A DNA stretch of 20,162 nt from Flavobacteriaceae bacterium (GCA_018623655.1 JAAZVG010000008.1:1-20162), one strand, 5' to 3'. Numbered from the stretch's first letter, positions 1 to 7,698 are shown. Notes: generated from the sequence alone by a model not told the origin. Program-made: numbers and translations.

Positions 1-54
1 AATACTGCAACCTACATTGAACATCTCTTTCAAACTGCTGTTCAACGAAATTAG
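1..54 (+). CDS. C-terminal 17 codons of an unidentified upstream gene (partial)
   Basis: The frame that opens at base 1 reads 17 sense codons (ending TAVQRN) and stops at TAG 52-54. Only three bases separate this stop from the smpB ATG, the tight spacing seen throughout this window, so smpB is probably co-transcribed with this gene. The fragment is too short to assign to a family, and I do not recognise it. The main doubt is whether the frame is genuinely coding. The spacing, and the lack of room for a separate smpB promoter, make it likely. Confidence 0.55.
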   Translation, partial: NTATYIEHLFQTAVQRN

Positions 55-57
55 TTT

Positions 58-516
58 ATGAGCCAGAATACGGTATCCATTAAAAATAAGCGCGCTAGAT
101 ACGACTATGAGTTGCTTGAAACCTTTGAAGCTGGTCTAGTATTAGGAGGAACTGAGATTAAATCGATTCGTCAAAGTAAAGCGCGAATTACCGAGAGTTT
201 CTGTGAATTTAACGACAAAGGAGAACTCTTTATCGTCAATATGAATATTGATCCTTACTCGCATGGTAATTTCTACAATCATAAGCCTACCGCAGAACGA
301 AAATTATTACTACAAAAAAAAGAGTTAAAAAAATTGTTCAAGGAAGTAACTAAAGATGGTTTAACCATCGTGCCCTTAAAACTCTATATCAACGATAAAG
401 GTTGGGCAAAATTATCAGTCGCCTTAGCAAGAGGTAAGAAAAATTACGACAAGAGAGAATTGATAAAAGACAGAGAAAACAAACGAAATTTAGATCGAAT
501 CAAAAAGAACAATTAA
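58..516 (+). CDS. smpB: SsrA-binding protein SmpB
   Basis: SmpB binds tmRNA and delivers it to stalled ribosomes, so that the unfinished peptide is tagged for degradation and the ribosome is released. At 152 residues it has the usual family length. The N-terminal part carries the family stretch NKRARYDYELLETFEAG followed by LGGTEIKSIR (about residues 10-38), the start of the oligonucleotide-binding beta barrel. The second half shows GLTIVPLKLY and ARGKKNYDKRE (about 101-133). It ends in the lysine/arginine-rich tail that follows the tmRNA into the decoding site. The ATG lies three bases after an upstream stop codon, so it is probably translated from a longer message. No recognisable ribosome binding site is present, as is usual in Bacteroidota. 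The gene converges with pcm, with only five bases between the stops. The assignment is secure. Confidence 0.97.
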   Translation: MSQNTVSIKNKRARYDYELLETFEAGLVLGGTEIKSIRQSKARITESFCEFNDKGELFIVNMNIDPYSHGNFYNHKPTAERKLLLQKKELKKLFKEVTKDGLTIVPLKLYINDKGWAKLSVALARGKKNYDKRELIKDRENKRNLDRIKKNN

Positions 517-521
517 ACTAA

Positions 522-1178
522 TTATTTCTTGACACCTGCTGTTTCTTTTAACAAGGGAACAAATTGAAAGTCACCGTAGACCGTTTGATGAAACTCTTTC
601 GTTCCTTTTCGTTCAAGGACAATCATTTTTTGCTGCTCCTCTCCTACGGGAATTACGAGTATCCCCCCCACCTTCAATTGCTTTAATAATTCTTTAGGTA
701 TCTCAGGAGCACCTGCTGTCACAATAATTCGATCGTAAGGGGCTTCTTTCAAATACCCTTTATATCCATCTCCATATATCAGCTTTTTTGGACCCGGTGG
801 GTAAATTGAAAAATGACGATCGCATTTTCGGTAAAGTTCTAATTGCCTTTCAATCGTATAGACTTCTGCACCTAAAGCGATCAAAATAGCCGTTTGAAAT
901 CCACTTCCAGTACCTATTTCTAGAACCTTCATACCAGAATTAACCTGAAGTAACTCTGTTTGAAAAGCCACAGTGTACGGGTGAGATATTGTTTGCTCAG
1001 CTCCAATAGGAAAAGCCTTGTCTTCGTAAGCATGTGACTCGAGGGTGGAATCTAGAAATAAATGCCTAGGAACGATTTTAAAAACATCCAATACCTTCTG
1101 ATTTCCAATACCTTTTTCTTTGAGGTAGGAAACCATTGCCCTGCGTTGTCCTTTATGTTTTGGTGCATCTAATCTCAC
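522..1178 (-). CDS. pcm: Protein-L-isoaspartate O-methyltransferase
   Basis: Pcm methylates isoaspartyl residues in age-damaged proteins with S-adenosylmethionine, which starts their repair to normal aspartyl linkages. The 218 residues show the family's SHPYTVAFQTELL segment (about 65-77), the S-adenosylmethionine-binding loop VLEIGTGSGFQTA (about 85-97), an acidic ribose-binding residue after VYTIE, and the later YDRIIVTAGAPEIP and GGILVIPVG motifs. The start is GTG (1176-1178). No in-frame ATG lies upstream before the promoter region, and the KHKGQRR stretch just inside the start is typical of Bacteroidota homologues. The next Met (residue 15) would cut into that conserved stretch. The gene is transcribed alone, convergent with smpB and divergent from the oxidoreductase gene. 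A near-consensus -7 element lies 17 bases upstream of the GTG. Function is secure; the start is slightly less so. Confidence 0.93.
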   Translation of the reverse strand: MRLDAPKHKGQRRAMVSYLKEKGIGNQKVLDVFKIVPRHLFLDSTLESHAYEDKAFPIGAEQTISHPYTVAFQTELLQVNSGMKVLEIGTGSGFQTAILIALGAEVYTIERQLELYRKCDRHFSIYPPGPKKLIYGDGYKGYLKEAPYDRIIVTAGAPEIPKELLKQLKVGGILVIPVGEEQQKMIVLERKGTKEFHQTVYGDFQFVPLLKETAGVKK

Positions 1179-1195
1179 ACTACAAAGCTTTGGAG

Positions 1196-1203
1196 CGAAA
1201 ATA
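1196..1203 (-). promoter_or_regulatory. Probable -7 promoter element for pcm
   Basis: On the minus strand these bases read TATTTTCG, one mismatch from the Bacteroidota -7 consensus TAnnTTTG. The element ends 17 bases before the pcm GTG, nearly the same distance as for the oxidoreductase and dapA boxes in this window. No -33 TTG sits at the usual spacing of about 20 bases. The nearest TTG is 25 bases upstream. Confidence 0.35.
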
Positions 1204-1218
1204 CAACGTCTTTATGTT

Positions 1219-1226
1219 TATTTTTG
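1219..1226 (+). promoter_or_regulatory. Probable -7 promoter element (TATTTTTG) for the oxidoreductase operon
   Basis: TATTTTTG is an exact match to the Bacteroidota -7 consensus TAnnTTTG and ends 18 bases before the ATG of the oxidoreductase. It lies in the only sizeable gap between the divergent pcm gene and the oxidoreductase operon, where a promoter is expected. A TTTG at 1189-1192 is 26 bases upstream, longer than the commonly described 17-23 base spacer, so the -33 element is uncertain. Confidence 0.5.
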
Positions 1227-1244
1227 ATCAAATTTTTGTGACTT

Positions 1245-2216
1245 ATGATTAGAGTCGGAGTAATTGGTGCTGGCCACCTAGGTAAAATACACCTTAAACT
1301 TCTTGCTGAAAATCCAAAGTTCGATCTAGTGGGATTTTTCGACCTCAATATCGAAACTTCAGAAGCCTTAGCTGCAGATAATGGCTATCGGTTTTATCAT
1401 TCTTTAGATGAACTCATCAAAGAAATTGATGCGGCTTGTATTGTAACCCCTACTCCTTTTCATTTTGAAGTTGCACAACAAGCGATTGAGCATGGAGTTC
1501 ACCTTCTTGTTGAAAAACCTATCACGACGAGTGTAAAAGAGGCTTATCAGTTAGTCAAGGATGCAGCAGAAAAGAATCTTGTTGGAGTCGTTGGTCATGT
1601 AGAACGTTTTAATCCGGCGTATTCGGCTGCCGAATCATCTATAAAGGATCCTAAATTCATTGAAATTCACCGTTTAGCCGAATTTAATCCAAGAGGCAAC
1701 GATGTTTCGGTTGTTTTAGACCTGATGATCCACGATATCGACATCTTGCTTCAAATGGTACAAAGTGAAATTGTATCCATCGATGCCAATGGTGCCGCTG
1801 TAGTCAGTTCATCACCAGATATTGCAAGTGCTCGAATTGCATTCAAAAATGGGTGTGTTGCCAATTTAACTGCTAGTAGAATATCTTTGAAGAATATGAG
1901 AAGAACTCGTCTTTTTCAAAAAGACGCTTACATCACCATTGATTTTCTAGCAAAGAAAACTGAGGTGGTCCGCATCAAGGAGGCTCCTACGCATCCCGAA
2001 CCCTTCGATATGATTCTTCAGACGGCAGAAGGGGAGAAAAAACAAATTTATTTCGAAAGCCCTGAAACCATTGAGGTTAACGCAATTAACGAAGAACACA
2101 ATGATTTTGCGCAGGCCATTGAAGGTAAAAAGCAACCAAATGTAAGTTTTTATCACGGGGCCAAAGCACTAGAAGTAGCTCAAGCGATCATTGACAAACT
2201 CGACTTTAGGTCATGA
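1245..2216 (+). CDS. Gfo/Idh/MocA-family NAD(P)-dependent oxidoreductase
   Basis: This is a probable sugar or nucleotide-sugar dehydrogenase of 323 residues. The N-terminal Rossmann fold opens with VGVIGAGHLGKIH (GxGxxG at residues 8-13). The family's EKP motif is at residues 90-92, where the lysine is normally catalytic and contacts the cofactor. In the C-terminal alpha/beta domain the segment DLMIHDIDILL supplies H163 and D164 at the position of the family's catalytic histidine region. The stretch VGHVERFNPAY (about 116-126) recalls UDP-N-acetylglucosamine 3-dehydrogenases (GnnA/LpxGa), which help make 2,3-diaminoglucose lipid A. That substrate is only an inference, because no partner aminotransferase is in view. 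It is the first gene of a four-gene operon and its stop overlaps the next start as ATGA. Family membership is secure; the substrate is unknown. Confidence 0.9.
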   Translation: MIRVGVIGAGHLGKIHLKLLAENPKFDLVGFFDLNIETSEALAADNGYRFYHSLDELIKEIDAACIVTPTPFHFEVAQQAIEHGVHLLVEKPITTSVKEAYQLVKDAAEKNLVGVVGHVERFNPAYSAAESSIKDPKFIEIHRLAEFNPRGNDVSVVLDLMIHDIDILLQMVQSEIVSIDANGAAVVSSSPDIASARIAFKNGCVANLTASRISLKNMRRTRLFQKDAYITIDFLAKKTEVVRIKEAPTHPEPFDMILQTAEGEKKQIYFESPETIEVNAINEEHNDFAQAIEGKKQPNVSFYHGAKALEVAQAIIDKLDFRS

Positions 2217-2857
2217 ACATATCTGTTGCTATCGAGGAATTTCAAAAAAAAATACCTCATACAGTTACACTAATTGCAGTTTCTAAAACGAAACCAATCA
2301 AGCTAATAAAAGAGGCTTATGCAGTCGGGCAACGTGATTTTGGTGAAAACAAGGTTCAAGAGTTGGTGGAAAAACAAGAGGCACTTCCTAACGATATTAA
2401 GTGGCATATGATCGGACATTTGCAACGAAATAAGGTAAAATATATTGTCTCTTTTGTTCATTTAATACACGGAGTTGATAGCTTAAGACTACTTAATGAA
2501 ATTAACAAACAAGGATTTAAAATCAATAGAACCATTCCACTATTGCTTCAAGTACATATAAGCCAAGAGGATACCAAATTTGGATTTGACACAGATGAAC
2601 TAGACAAGGCTATAGCGCATTGTAAAACCCTAGAATCTATTAAGCTCTGTGGATTAATGGGAATGGCTACTTTCACATCAGATTCAAATCAGGTACGAAA
2701 CGAATTTCAAGAACTGAAGACGTTATTCGACAAGTACCATTCAGATTTTGGAGAGAATCCGGTCTTATCGATGGGTATGAGTGGTGATTATCACATTGCC
2801 ATTGAAGAAGGAAGTACAATGATTCGCATTGGGAGTAGTTTATTTGGAAGCCGATGA
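2213..2857 (+). CDS. YggS/PLPBP-family pyridoxal 5'-phosphate homeostasis protein
   Basis: Members of this family bind pyridoxal 5'-phosphate without known enzymatic activity and help keep free vitamin B6 and some amino and keto acids in balance. The 214 residues form the fold-type III barrel. The PLP-binding lysine is K25 in LIAVSKTKP, followed by DFGENKVQELVEK, WHMIGHLQRNKVK and GLMGMATF. The phosphate-binding end is SMGMSGDYHIAI followed by STMIRIGSSLFG. The protein is slightly shorter than the E. coli homologue but lacks no recognisable motif. The start overlaps the oxidoreductase stop (ATGA), and its own stop overlaps the next start in the same way, so translation of the three genes is probably coupled. 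The family call is very secure. The linkage to an exonuclease and miaA is organisational and does not itself suggest a function. Confidence 0.95.
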   Translation: MNISVAIEEFQKKIPHTVTLIAVSKTKPIKLIKEAYAVGQRDFGENKVQELVEKQEALPNDIKWHMIGHLQRNKVKYIVSFVHLIHGVDSLRLLNEINKQGFKINRTIPLLLQVHISQEDTKFGFDTDELDKAIAHCKTLESIKLCGLMGMATFTSDSNQVRNEFQELKTLFDKYHSDFGENPVLSMGMSGDYHIAIEEGSTMIRIGSSLFGSR

Positions 2858-3939
2858 TCTATTCCGTAGTTGACATAGAAAGTACCGGAGGAGCGTTTAA
2901 TGAAGAAGGAATAATAGATATCGCTATCCTGCGTTATGACGGCTATGAGCTGATCGATCAGTTTCATAGCTTGGTTGACCCAGAAAGACCTATTCAGTCT
3001 TTTGTAAGCAAACTTACCGGTATCAAACCCGCTATGGTTAAAGGAGCCCCGAAATTTTATCAGTTAGCAAAGCGCATTATTGAACTTACTGAAGGTGCTA
3101 TATTCGTTGCTCATAACACCCAATTCGACTATAAAATTCTTCAACTTGAGTTTGACCGTTTAGGCTACAACTTTGAAAGAAAAACCCTATGCACCGTAGA
3201 ATTATCCCAGAAATTACTTCCAGGATTAAAAAGCTATAAACTAGGACAATTAACTAAGGAGTTGGGCATACCATTAAGCGATCGACACAGGGCTTTAGGA
3301 GATGCAGAGGCTACCTCTATGCTGTTAAAAGTATTATTAAGTAAAGAAGGCTCGGATCAGGAAATTAGCAATCTCACCTATAGCGAAATTGAATCTGATC
3401 TTAAACCATCCCATATTCAAATCGTTCGAAAATTACCAGAATCAACGGGTATATACTGGTTATACAATGCTAAATCAGAGTTATTAGAATGCGGTCACGC
3501 AAAAAATATTAAGAACCATGTAAGTAATTTATTATCCTCTCTTTCAATTCATAAGAATTCTATCTACAAGTCTGTAAAAAAAGTTGAAACAGAACGCTGT
3601 GAAAGCGAATTATACAATGCCATCAAGGTTTTACAAATTCAACTCACCGCAAAACCTAAAAGACGTTTTAACTTAAAAATGGATTCGTCTTTTACTGCTA
3701 AATTTCCAAATAAGTCTAACTTACTGATTGACAAAGGGAGGACCATAGGTGAGTGTGCTGTGTTTCTAATTGAAAATCAACAAGTCAAAGCAATGGGATT
3801 TTACGATCTCAATTACCAATTGACTAGTAAAGGAGTTTTAGAAAAAAGACTCTCTCCTGTTCAACCGCACAAGCTTAACGAGCTAATACTCTCACATTAT
3901 ATGTCTTTTAAGAATTACGAAATCCTATCTGTTGAATAA
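2854..3939 (+). CDS. DnaQ-like (DEDDh) 3'-5' exonuclease with a degenerate GIY-YIG domain
   Basis: Residues 3-165 form a complete DEDDh exonuclease domain of the DNA polymerase III epsilon type. D7 and E9 lie in VDIESTG, D92 in HNTQFD, and H145 and D150 in RHRALGDAEA. The rest resembles the GIY-YIG domain that Bacteroidota and some other bacteria fuse to this exonuclease, related to the UvrC N-terminal domain. GIYWLYN (199-205) preserves the first motif and AKNIKNHV aligns with the second. However, the second tyrosine, the arginine and the metal-binding glutamate of active nucleases align with E212, H222 and V259, so this domain is probably inactive. After about residue 271 I recognise nothing. 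At 361 residues the protein seems shorter than the roughly 450-residue relatives I recall. A role in repair or editing of DNA ends is inferred from the exonuclease domain. It overlaps yggS by four bases and miaA by eight. Confidence 0.88.
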   Translation: MIYSVVDIESTGGAFNEEGIIDIAILRYDGYELIDQFHSLVDPERPIQSFVSKLTGIKPAMVKGAPKFYQLAKRIIELTEGAIFVAHNTQFDYKILQLEFDRLGYNFERKTLCTVELSQKLLPGLKSYKLGQLTKELGIPLSDRHRALGDAEATSMLLKVLLSKEGSDQEISNLTYSEIESDLKPSHIQIVRKLPESTGIYWLYNAKSELLECGHAKNIKNHVSNLLSSLSIHKNSIYKSVKKVETERCESELYNAIKVLQIQLTAKPKRRFNLKMDSSFTAKFPNKSNLLIDKGRTIGECAVFLIENQQVKAMGFYDLNYQLTSKGVLEKRLSPVQPHKLNELILSHYMSFKNYEILSVE

Positions 3940-4825
3940 TCTCGTCATTCATATAGGTGGACCCACTGCATCTGGAAAGACCTCTTTAGCCATCGATCTC
4001 GCTGTTCTATTGGGTACTGAGATTCTTTCAAGCGATAGTCGTCAATGCTATAAAGAGATGCGTATAGGCACAGCGGTACCTACAGATGATGACTTATCCA
4101 GGGTTAGGCATCATTTTGTTAAATCACACAGTATACATCGTCCTCTCACGGCAGGAAGTTTTTCTAATGAAGCTAGGAAAGTAATCTTAAATCTTTTGAA
4201 CAAAAAGGGAATTGTCATTGTCGTAGGAGGTAGTCCGCTCTATAGCGATGCTTTACTTTATGGTCTAGATGAGTTTCCTAAGGTCGATCCAGTAATCTTA
4301 AACCAATTATCCGCTCTCTCCTTAGATGAACTGAGTGATCAGATTAAAACTTTAGATCCGATAAGTGCGGAACATATTGACCACAAGAACCGTCGAAGGT
4401 TAGAGCGAGCTCTTTCTGTATGTCTTCAAACAGGTAAACCATTCAGTTCATTTAAGAATAATAAAGCAGTTAAGAATTTCGATAATATCTTCGAAATTGG
4501 CATTCACTGGGAACGGGACATACTCTATCAACGAATTAATAAAAGAGTGGATTTAATGATTGAATCAGGTCTCGTAGAAGAAGCAAGGAAATTACTTCCC
4601 TACAAAAACCTTAAGCCTCTTCAAACGGTCGGTTACCGAGAACTATTTGAGCACTTCGAAGGTAATTGCAGTCTCGACGAATCCATTGAAAAGATAAAAC
4701 AACACAGTCGCAACTTCGCTAAACGTCAACTTACATGGTATAAGAAAAAATCTGAATTTAAGTGGCTTAAAACAGATGAATTAAAGGCAGAAAATGTACT
4801 TAGTAGTTTAGGTGTGGACTACTAA
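3932..4825 (+). CDS. miaA: tRNA dimethylallyltransferase MiaA
   Basis: MiaA transfers the dimethylallyl group from dimethylallyl diphosphate to N6 of adenosine 37 in tRNAs that read codons beginning with U, which stabilises codon pairing. The P-loop GGPTASGKT (residues 9-17), DSRQ (35-38), the VGGSPLY segment, NRRRLERAL and LQTVGYRELFEH all match the family. The length of 297 residues is usual. The start is TTG at 3932, eight bases inside the upstream exonuclease gene. No in-frame ATG or GTG lies in the preceding ten codons, and the P-loop begins only eight residues after this start, as in homologues. VGGSPLY replaces the commoner VGGTGLY, a conservative change in a substrate-loop motif. The 3' end overlaps the convergent response regulator gene by 18 bases. 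Confidence 0.95.
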   Translation: MNNLVIHIGGPTASGKTSLAIDLAVLLGTEILSSDSRQCYKEMRIGTAVPTDDDLSRVRHHFVKSHSIHRPLTAGSFSNEARKVILNLLNKKGIVIVVGGSPLYSDALLYGLDEFPKVDPVILNQLSALSLDELSDQIKTLDPISAEHIDHKNRRRLERALSVCLQTGKPFSSFKNNKAVKNFDNIFEIGIHWERDILYQRINKRVDLMIESGLVEEARKLLPYKNLKPLQTVGYRELFEHFEGNCSLDESIEKIKQHSRNFAKRQLTWYKKKSEFKWLKTDELKAENVLSSLGVDY

Positions 4826-5509
4826 TCGAAAGCCCTCTCCGTGAATATTTAAAATCTCAACATTTGGATCTTGTTTCAAATATTTTCTGAGCTTAGCGAT
4901 ATAAACATCCATGCTTCGAGAAGTAAAATAGTTGTCGTCTCTCCAAATCTGTGTTAACGCTAACTCCCGTGGCATAAGATCATTAAGGTGAAGTGCAAGG
5001 AGCTTTAACAGGTCGTTCTCCTTTGGAGACAGCTTAATCGGATCATCTTGTTTATAAGTTAAAAATCTCAACTTCGCATTCAAATGAAAATCGCTGATTT
5101 GAAAATCGGTTTGCTTTTGATTCACACTAGTTTGAGCACTTTTTCTTTTGAGCAATGTTTTAATCTTTGCCAGTAAAACCTCTGAGTCAAAAGGTTTATT
5201 TAAGAAATCATCCGCCCCTACTTTATACCCTTGAAGAACATCTTCTTTCATTGACTTTGCAGTTAAGAAAATGATAGGGATCGATATGTTGTCCTCTCTT
5301 ATTTCCTTAGCTAAGGTGTACCCATCCTTATAAGGCATCATTACATCGAGTATGCAAAGGTCGTAATCACCCTTTTTATACTTATCAAATCCTTCCATTC
5401 CGTTTTTGGCAAGGGTAACCTGAAATCCATTTAGATGTAGATAATCTCTAAGTACAATACCAAAATTAGGATCGTCTTCGACGAGTAAAACATTCTTAGC
5501 GTCAGCCAT
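4808..5509 (-). CDS. OmpR/PhoB-family response regulator (RprY-like)
   Basis: This is the transcription factor of a two-component system. The receiver domain (about residues 5-120) has the acidic pair D12/D13, the phosphoacceptor D55 in LCILDVMMP, T83 in IIFLTAKS, and K105 in FLNKP. The C-terminal winged helix (about 135-230) includes LSPKENDLLKLLA, a recognition-helix region with SRSMDVYIAKLRKYL, and the terminal beta hairpin IHGEGFRLV. Its length of 233 residues is standard. The start lies seven bases after the stop of the histidine kinase, so the pair is one transcript, with the kinase translated first. The family call is certain. RprY-like is suggested by overall resemblance to Bacteroidota regulators paired with RprX-type kinases. 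Target genes cannot be read from this window. The 3' end overlaps miaA on the opposite strand. Confidence 0.95.
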   Translation of the reverse strand: MADAKNVLLVEDDPNFGIVLRDYLHLNGFQVTLAKNGMEGFDKYKKGDYDLCILDVMMPYKDGYTLAKEIREDNISIPIIFLTAKSMKEDVLQGYKVGADDFLNKPFDSEVLLAKIKTLLKRKSAQTSVNQKQTDFQISDFHLNAKLRFLTYKQDDPIKLSPKENDLLKLLALHLNDLMPRELALTQIWRDDNYFTSRSMDVYIAKLRKYLKQDPNVEILNIHGEGFRLVVHT

Positions 5510-5516
5510 ATTTAGG

Positions 5517-7106
5517 TCATTTTAGTTTTAATTCAACATAAAATGTAGTTCCAACTCCTTTTTCACTTTCTACTCGAACCGATCCTTGATGGGCTTCTAT
5601 GATTTGTTTCACATAGGCTAGACCTAAGCCATGTCCTTTAACTAAATGTAAGTTTCCGCTGGTTTCCCTGTAAAACTTATCAAACGCTTGCTTCAAGGTA
5701 GTTCGGCTCATTCCTATTCCATTATCAGAGAGTTCAACTACTACTTTTTGATCAACTACTTTAGTTAAAATATGCACCTTGGATGCTCTATTTTCATCAG
5801 TGTATTTGATCGCATTATCCAATAAATTGATAAAAACATGAGTTAAGTGCATCGCGTCTCCTTGTATCTCATCTTTATCTGCTTCAAGATTAACAACAAT
5901 TGTGCCATTTCTTTCAGTTGCGATCAGATCAACCCGATTCTTAGCAGATAGAATAATTTTATGTAACGAAACCTCTTTGAAATCCAAATCAACTTGACCT
6001 CTTTCTAACTGCGCAATTTGAAGAACATTTTCTACTTGATTAAGCATTCTTTTGTTTTCATCGCGAATCATATCTAAATACCTACCATTTGTTTCTCCTT
6101 TCAAGTTTGACTTTAAGGCATCTACAGCAAGACTAATCGTAGCAATAGGAGTTTTGAACTCATGAGTCATATTATTAATGAAATCTGACTTTATTTCTGC
6201 ATTTTTTTTCTGAGTAAATAGTTGATAAATAGCAATTGAAAACGTAGCAAGAATGATTAGAGTGAAGAATAATGATAACGCCATAAGACCGAGTACATCT
6301 CTAATTAAATAGGCATTTTTACGAGGAATATTGACTACCAATTCGTAGGCGCTTATTCCTTCACTATCACTAAAAATTGAGGAACGATAGGAGTTGGAAA
6401 TTGAAGTGAAGTCGAAGTCCTTACTTCTCACAGATGTTGGATACCCTTGCCGTTCAATACCAAATTCAAACGGCAATGAGATTCCTCTTTTCAATAATTC
6501 TCTGCTCAAAACAAATTGTATTTCTTGTGCTGTAAGGCGTTCATAAATTGGAGTTGCTTTAGCCGCCTCCATAAAAACATCCTCATACTGCGCCTTTTCA
6601 ATACTACTAAGAGAGCCGATTTTCTCTATAACCTCAACAGGCTCAAGATTCGAATTCAACCCGTCATTACTAAGCCCTGTTCTAAAAATCTTTTTTGTTC
6701 GATTTGAAGTAAAATTCAATATACGGGTGGTATCTGAAGAAGTAGCCCCCCAAAACCCAGGTAAGGATTGGGTGGATAAATCATAACCTTCCTCTAAGAT
6801 ATTATGTGAGTAATAAATAATATCGTCATCAGATACCCCTCGGTTAACGAAAAAAAAGTTACGAATATGGGTAGATTTAGGGGCTCCTACACTATCGATT
6901 AAAATAGCCAATTGGTTGTAATAATCTTTTCTTTCGCGATCCTCTATTTGTTCTGAGGCGTGCTCTATCACATCAATCATTGCAGTTGAGAATTCTTCAG
7001 AACGACTATCAAAGGAAATTTTAATCCAATACCCTTGAACCAAAATGATACCTACAAGCGCAACAGACATCAATGACAGGGTGATATACAACCATTTCTT
7101 ATTCAT
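5517..7106 (-). CDS. Membrane-bound sensor histidine kinase (RprX-like)
   Basis: This is the sensor partner of the downstream response regulator. The 529 residues start with a membrane segment (about 6-28). An extracytoplasmic region of about 240 residues follows, in which I recognise no known sensor fold, and then a second membrane segment (about 270-295). The HisKA helix carries the phosphorylated H315 in NNMTHEFKTPIATIS. The ATPase domain shows the N box INLLDNAIKYT, the G1 box LSDNGIGM, the F box FDKFYRE and the G2 box GHGLGLAYVKQII. All catalytic elements are present, so the kinase should be active. The ATG overlaps the end of coaE by eight bases, placing the sensor in an operon with coaE and ybbR. 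The stimulus is unknown; an envelope signal is a reasonable guess from the large extracytoplasmic region. Confidence 0.95.
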   Translation of the reverse strand: MNKKWLYITLSLMSVALVGIILVQGYWIKISFDSRSEEFSTAMIDVIEHASEQIEDRERKDYYNQLAILIDSVGAPKSTHIRNFFFVNRGVSDDDIIYYSHNILEEGYDLSTQSLPGFWGATSSDTTRILNFTSNRTKKIFRTGLSNDGLNSNLEPVEVIEKIGSLSSIEKAQYEDVFMEAAKATPIYERLTAQEIQFVLSRELLKRGISLPFEFGIERQGYPTSVRSKDFDFTSISNSYRSSIFSDSEGISAYELVVNIPRKNAYLIRDVLGLMALSLFFTLIILATFSIAIYQLFTQKKNAEIKSDFINNMTHEFKTPIATISLAVDALKSNLKGETNGRYLDMIRDENKRMLNQVENVLQIAQLERGQVDLDFKEVSLHKIILSAKNRVDLIATERNGTIVVNLEADKDEIQGDAMHLTHVFINLLDNAIKYTDENRASKVHILTKVVDQKVVVELSDNGIGMSRTTLKQAFDKFYRETSGNLHLVKGHGLGLAYVKQIIEAHQGSVRVESEKGVGTTFYVELKLK

Positions 7107-7698
7107 TCATAGTGTTTTTAAGATCGTCGATTAAAGCATCTAATTCTAAAAAAAGTGAATTGTCATATTTGTTATAGATAAGGTAATCTATTTGTTCTAT
7201 ATGATCTTCTAATTGCGGCTGTGCAATAATCCGCTTTAAAATATGTTCTCGGGATGATTGATCTCTTTTCATAATCATTTCTATACGCTTATCTAAATCG
7301 GCATCAATATAAATTACCGCATCAAATGGGTAAGGCGTCTTTGAGGCTAAAACTAAAGCAGATTCTTGAAATATTAATTCACATTGTTGTTGATCTATCC
7401 AATTTTCAAAGTCAATACGAACTGCAGGATGCACAATAGCTTCCATTTGTTTTCTCAATTTATCATTCGAAAAAATTTTTGAAGCAATATATTCCCTATT
7501 GATACGGTAATTACCCTTTTGTTTGTCATAAGCTTCGTATCCGAGCAGGGAAGTAATCTTCAATCGAATCGAATCTTGTAATAGGATGTCTTTTGATCGA
7601 ATATCTGCAGAATAAACGGGATACCCCTTTTTAGACAAATAGCCAGCAACCATCGATTTACCCGAGCCTATCCCGCCTGTTATGGCAATCACTTTCAT
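7099..7698 (-). CDS. coaE: Dephospho-CoA kinase
   Basis: CoaE phosphorylates the 3'-hydroxyl of dephospho-CoA with ATP, the last step of coenzyme A synthesis. The 199 residues begin with the P-loop ITGGIGSGKS (6-15), followed by the nucleotide and substrate segment VYSADIRSKDIL. They also contain the family's IVHPAVR region, the lid-like segment QESALVLASK, and KRDQSSREHILKRIIAQP, which resembles the family's basic RxxxQ stretch. The start overlaps the stop of the YbbR-like gene as ATGA, and the 3' end overlaps the kinase start by eight bases. CoaBC, which makes the earlier pathway intermediate phosphopantetheine, is encoded about 6 kb upstream on the same strand but in a separate transcription block. 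Confidence 0.94.
   Translation of the reverse strand: MKVIAITGGIGSGKSMVAGYLSKKGYPVYSADIRSKDILLQDSIRLKITSLLGYEAYDKQKGNYRINREYIASKIFSNDKLRKQMEAIVHPAVRIDFENWIDQQQCELIFQESALVLASKTPYPFDAVIYIDADLDKRIEMIMKRDQSSREHILKRIIAQPQLEDHIEQIDYLIYNKYDNSLFLELDALIDDLKNTMNE

Noticed and set aside
511..524. AATTA/TAATT inverted repeat at the smpB-pcm convergent junction
   Set aside because: Five A-T pairs around a three-base loop and no uninterrupted U-tract on either strand. Chance matches of this kind are common in AT-rich DNA.
1947..2156. Open frame of 69 codons on the minus strand inside the oxidoreductase gene
   Set aside because: It is a shadow of a gene with strong family motifs, and it has no promoter element or homology. 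The frame at 19507-19716 within the GNAT gene is the same kind of shadow.
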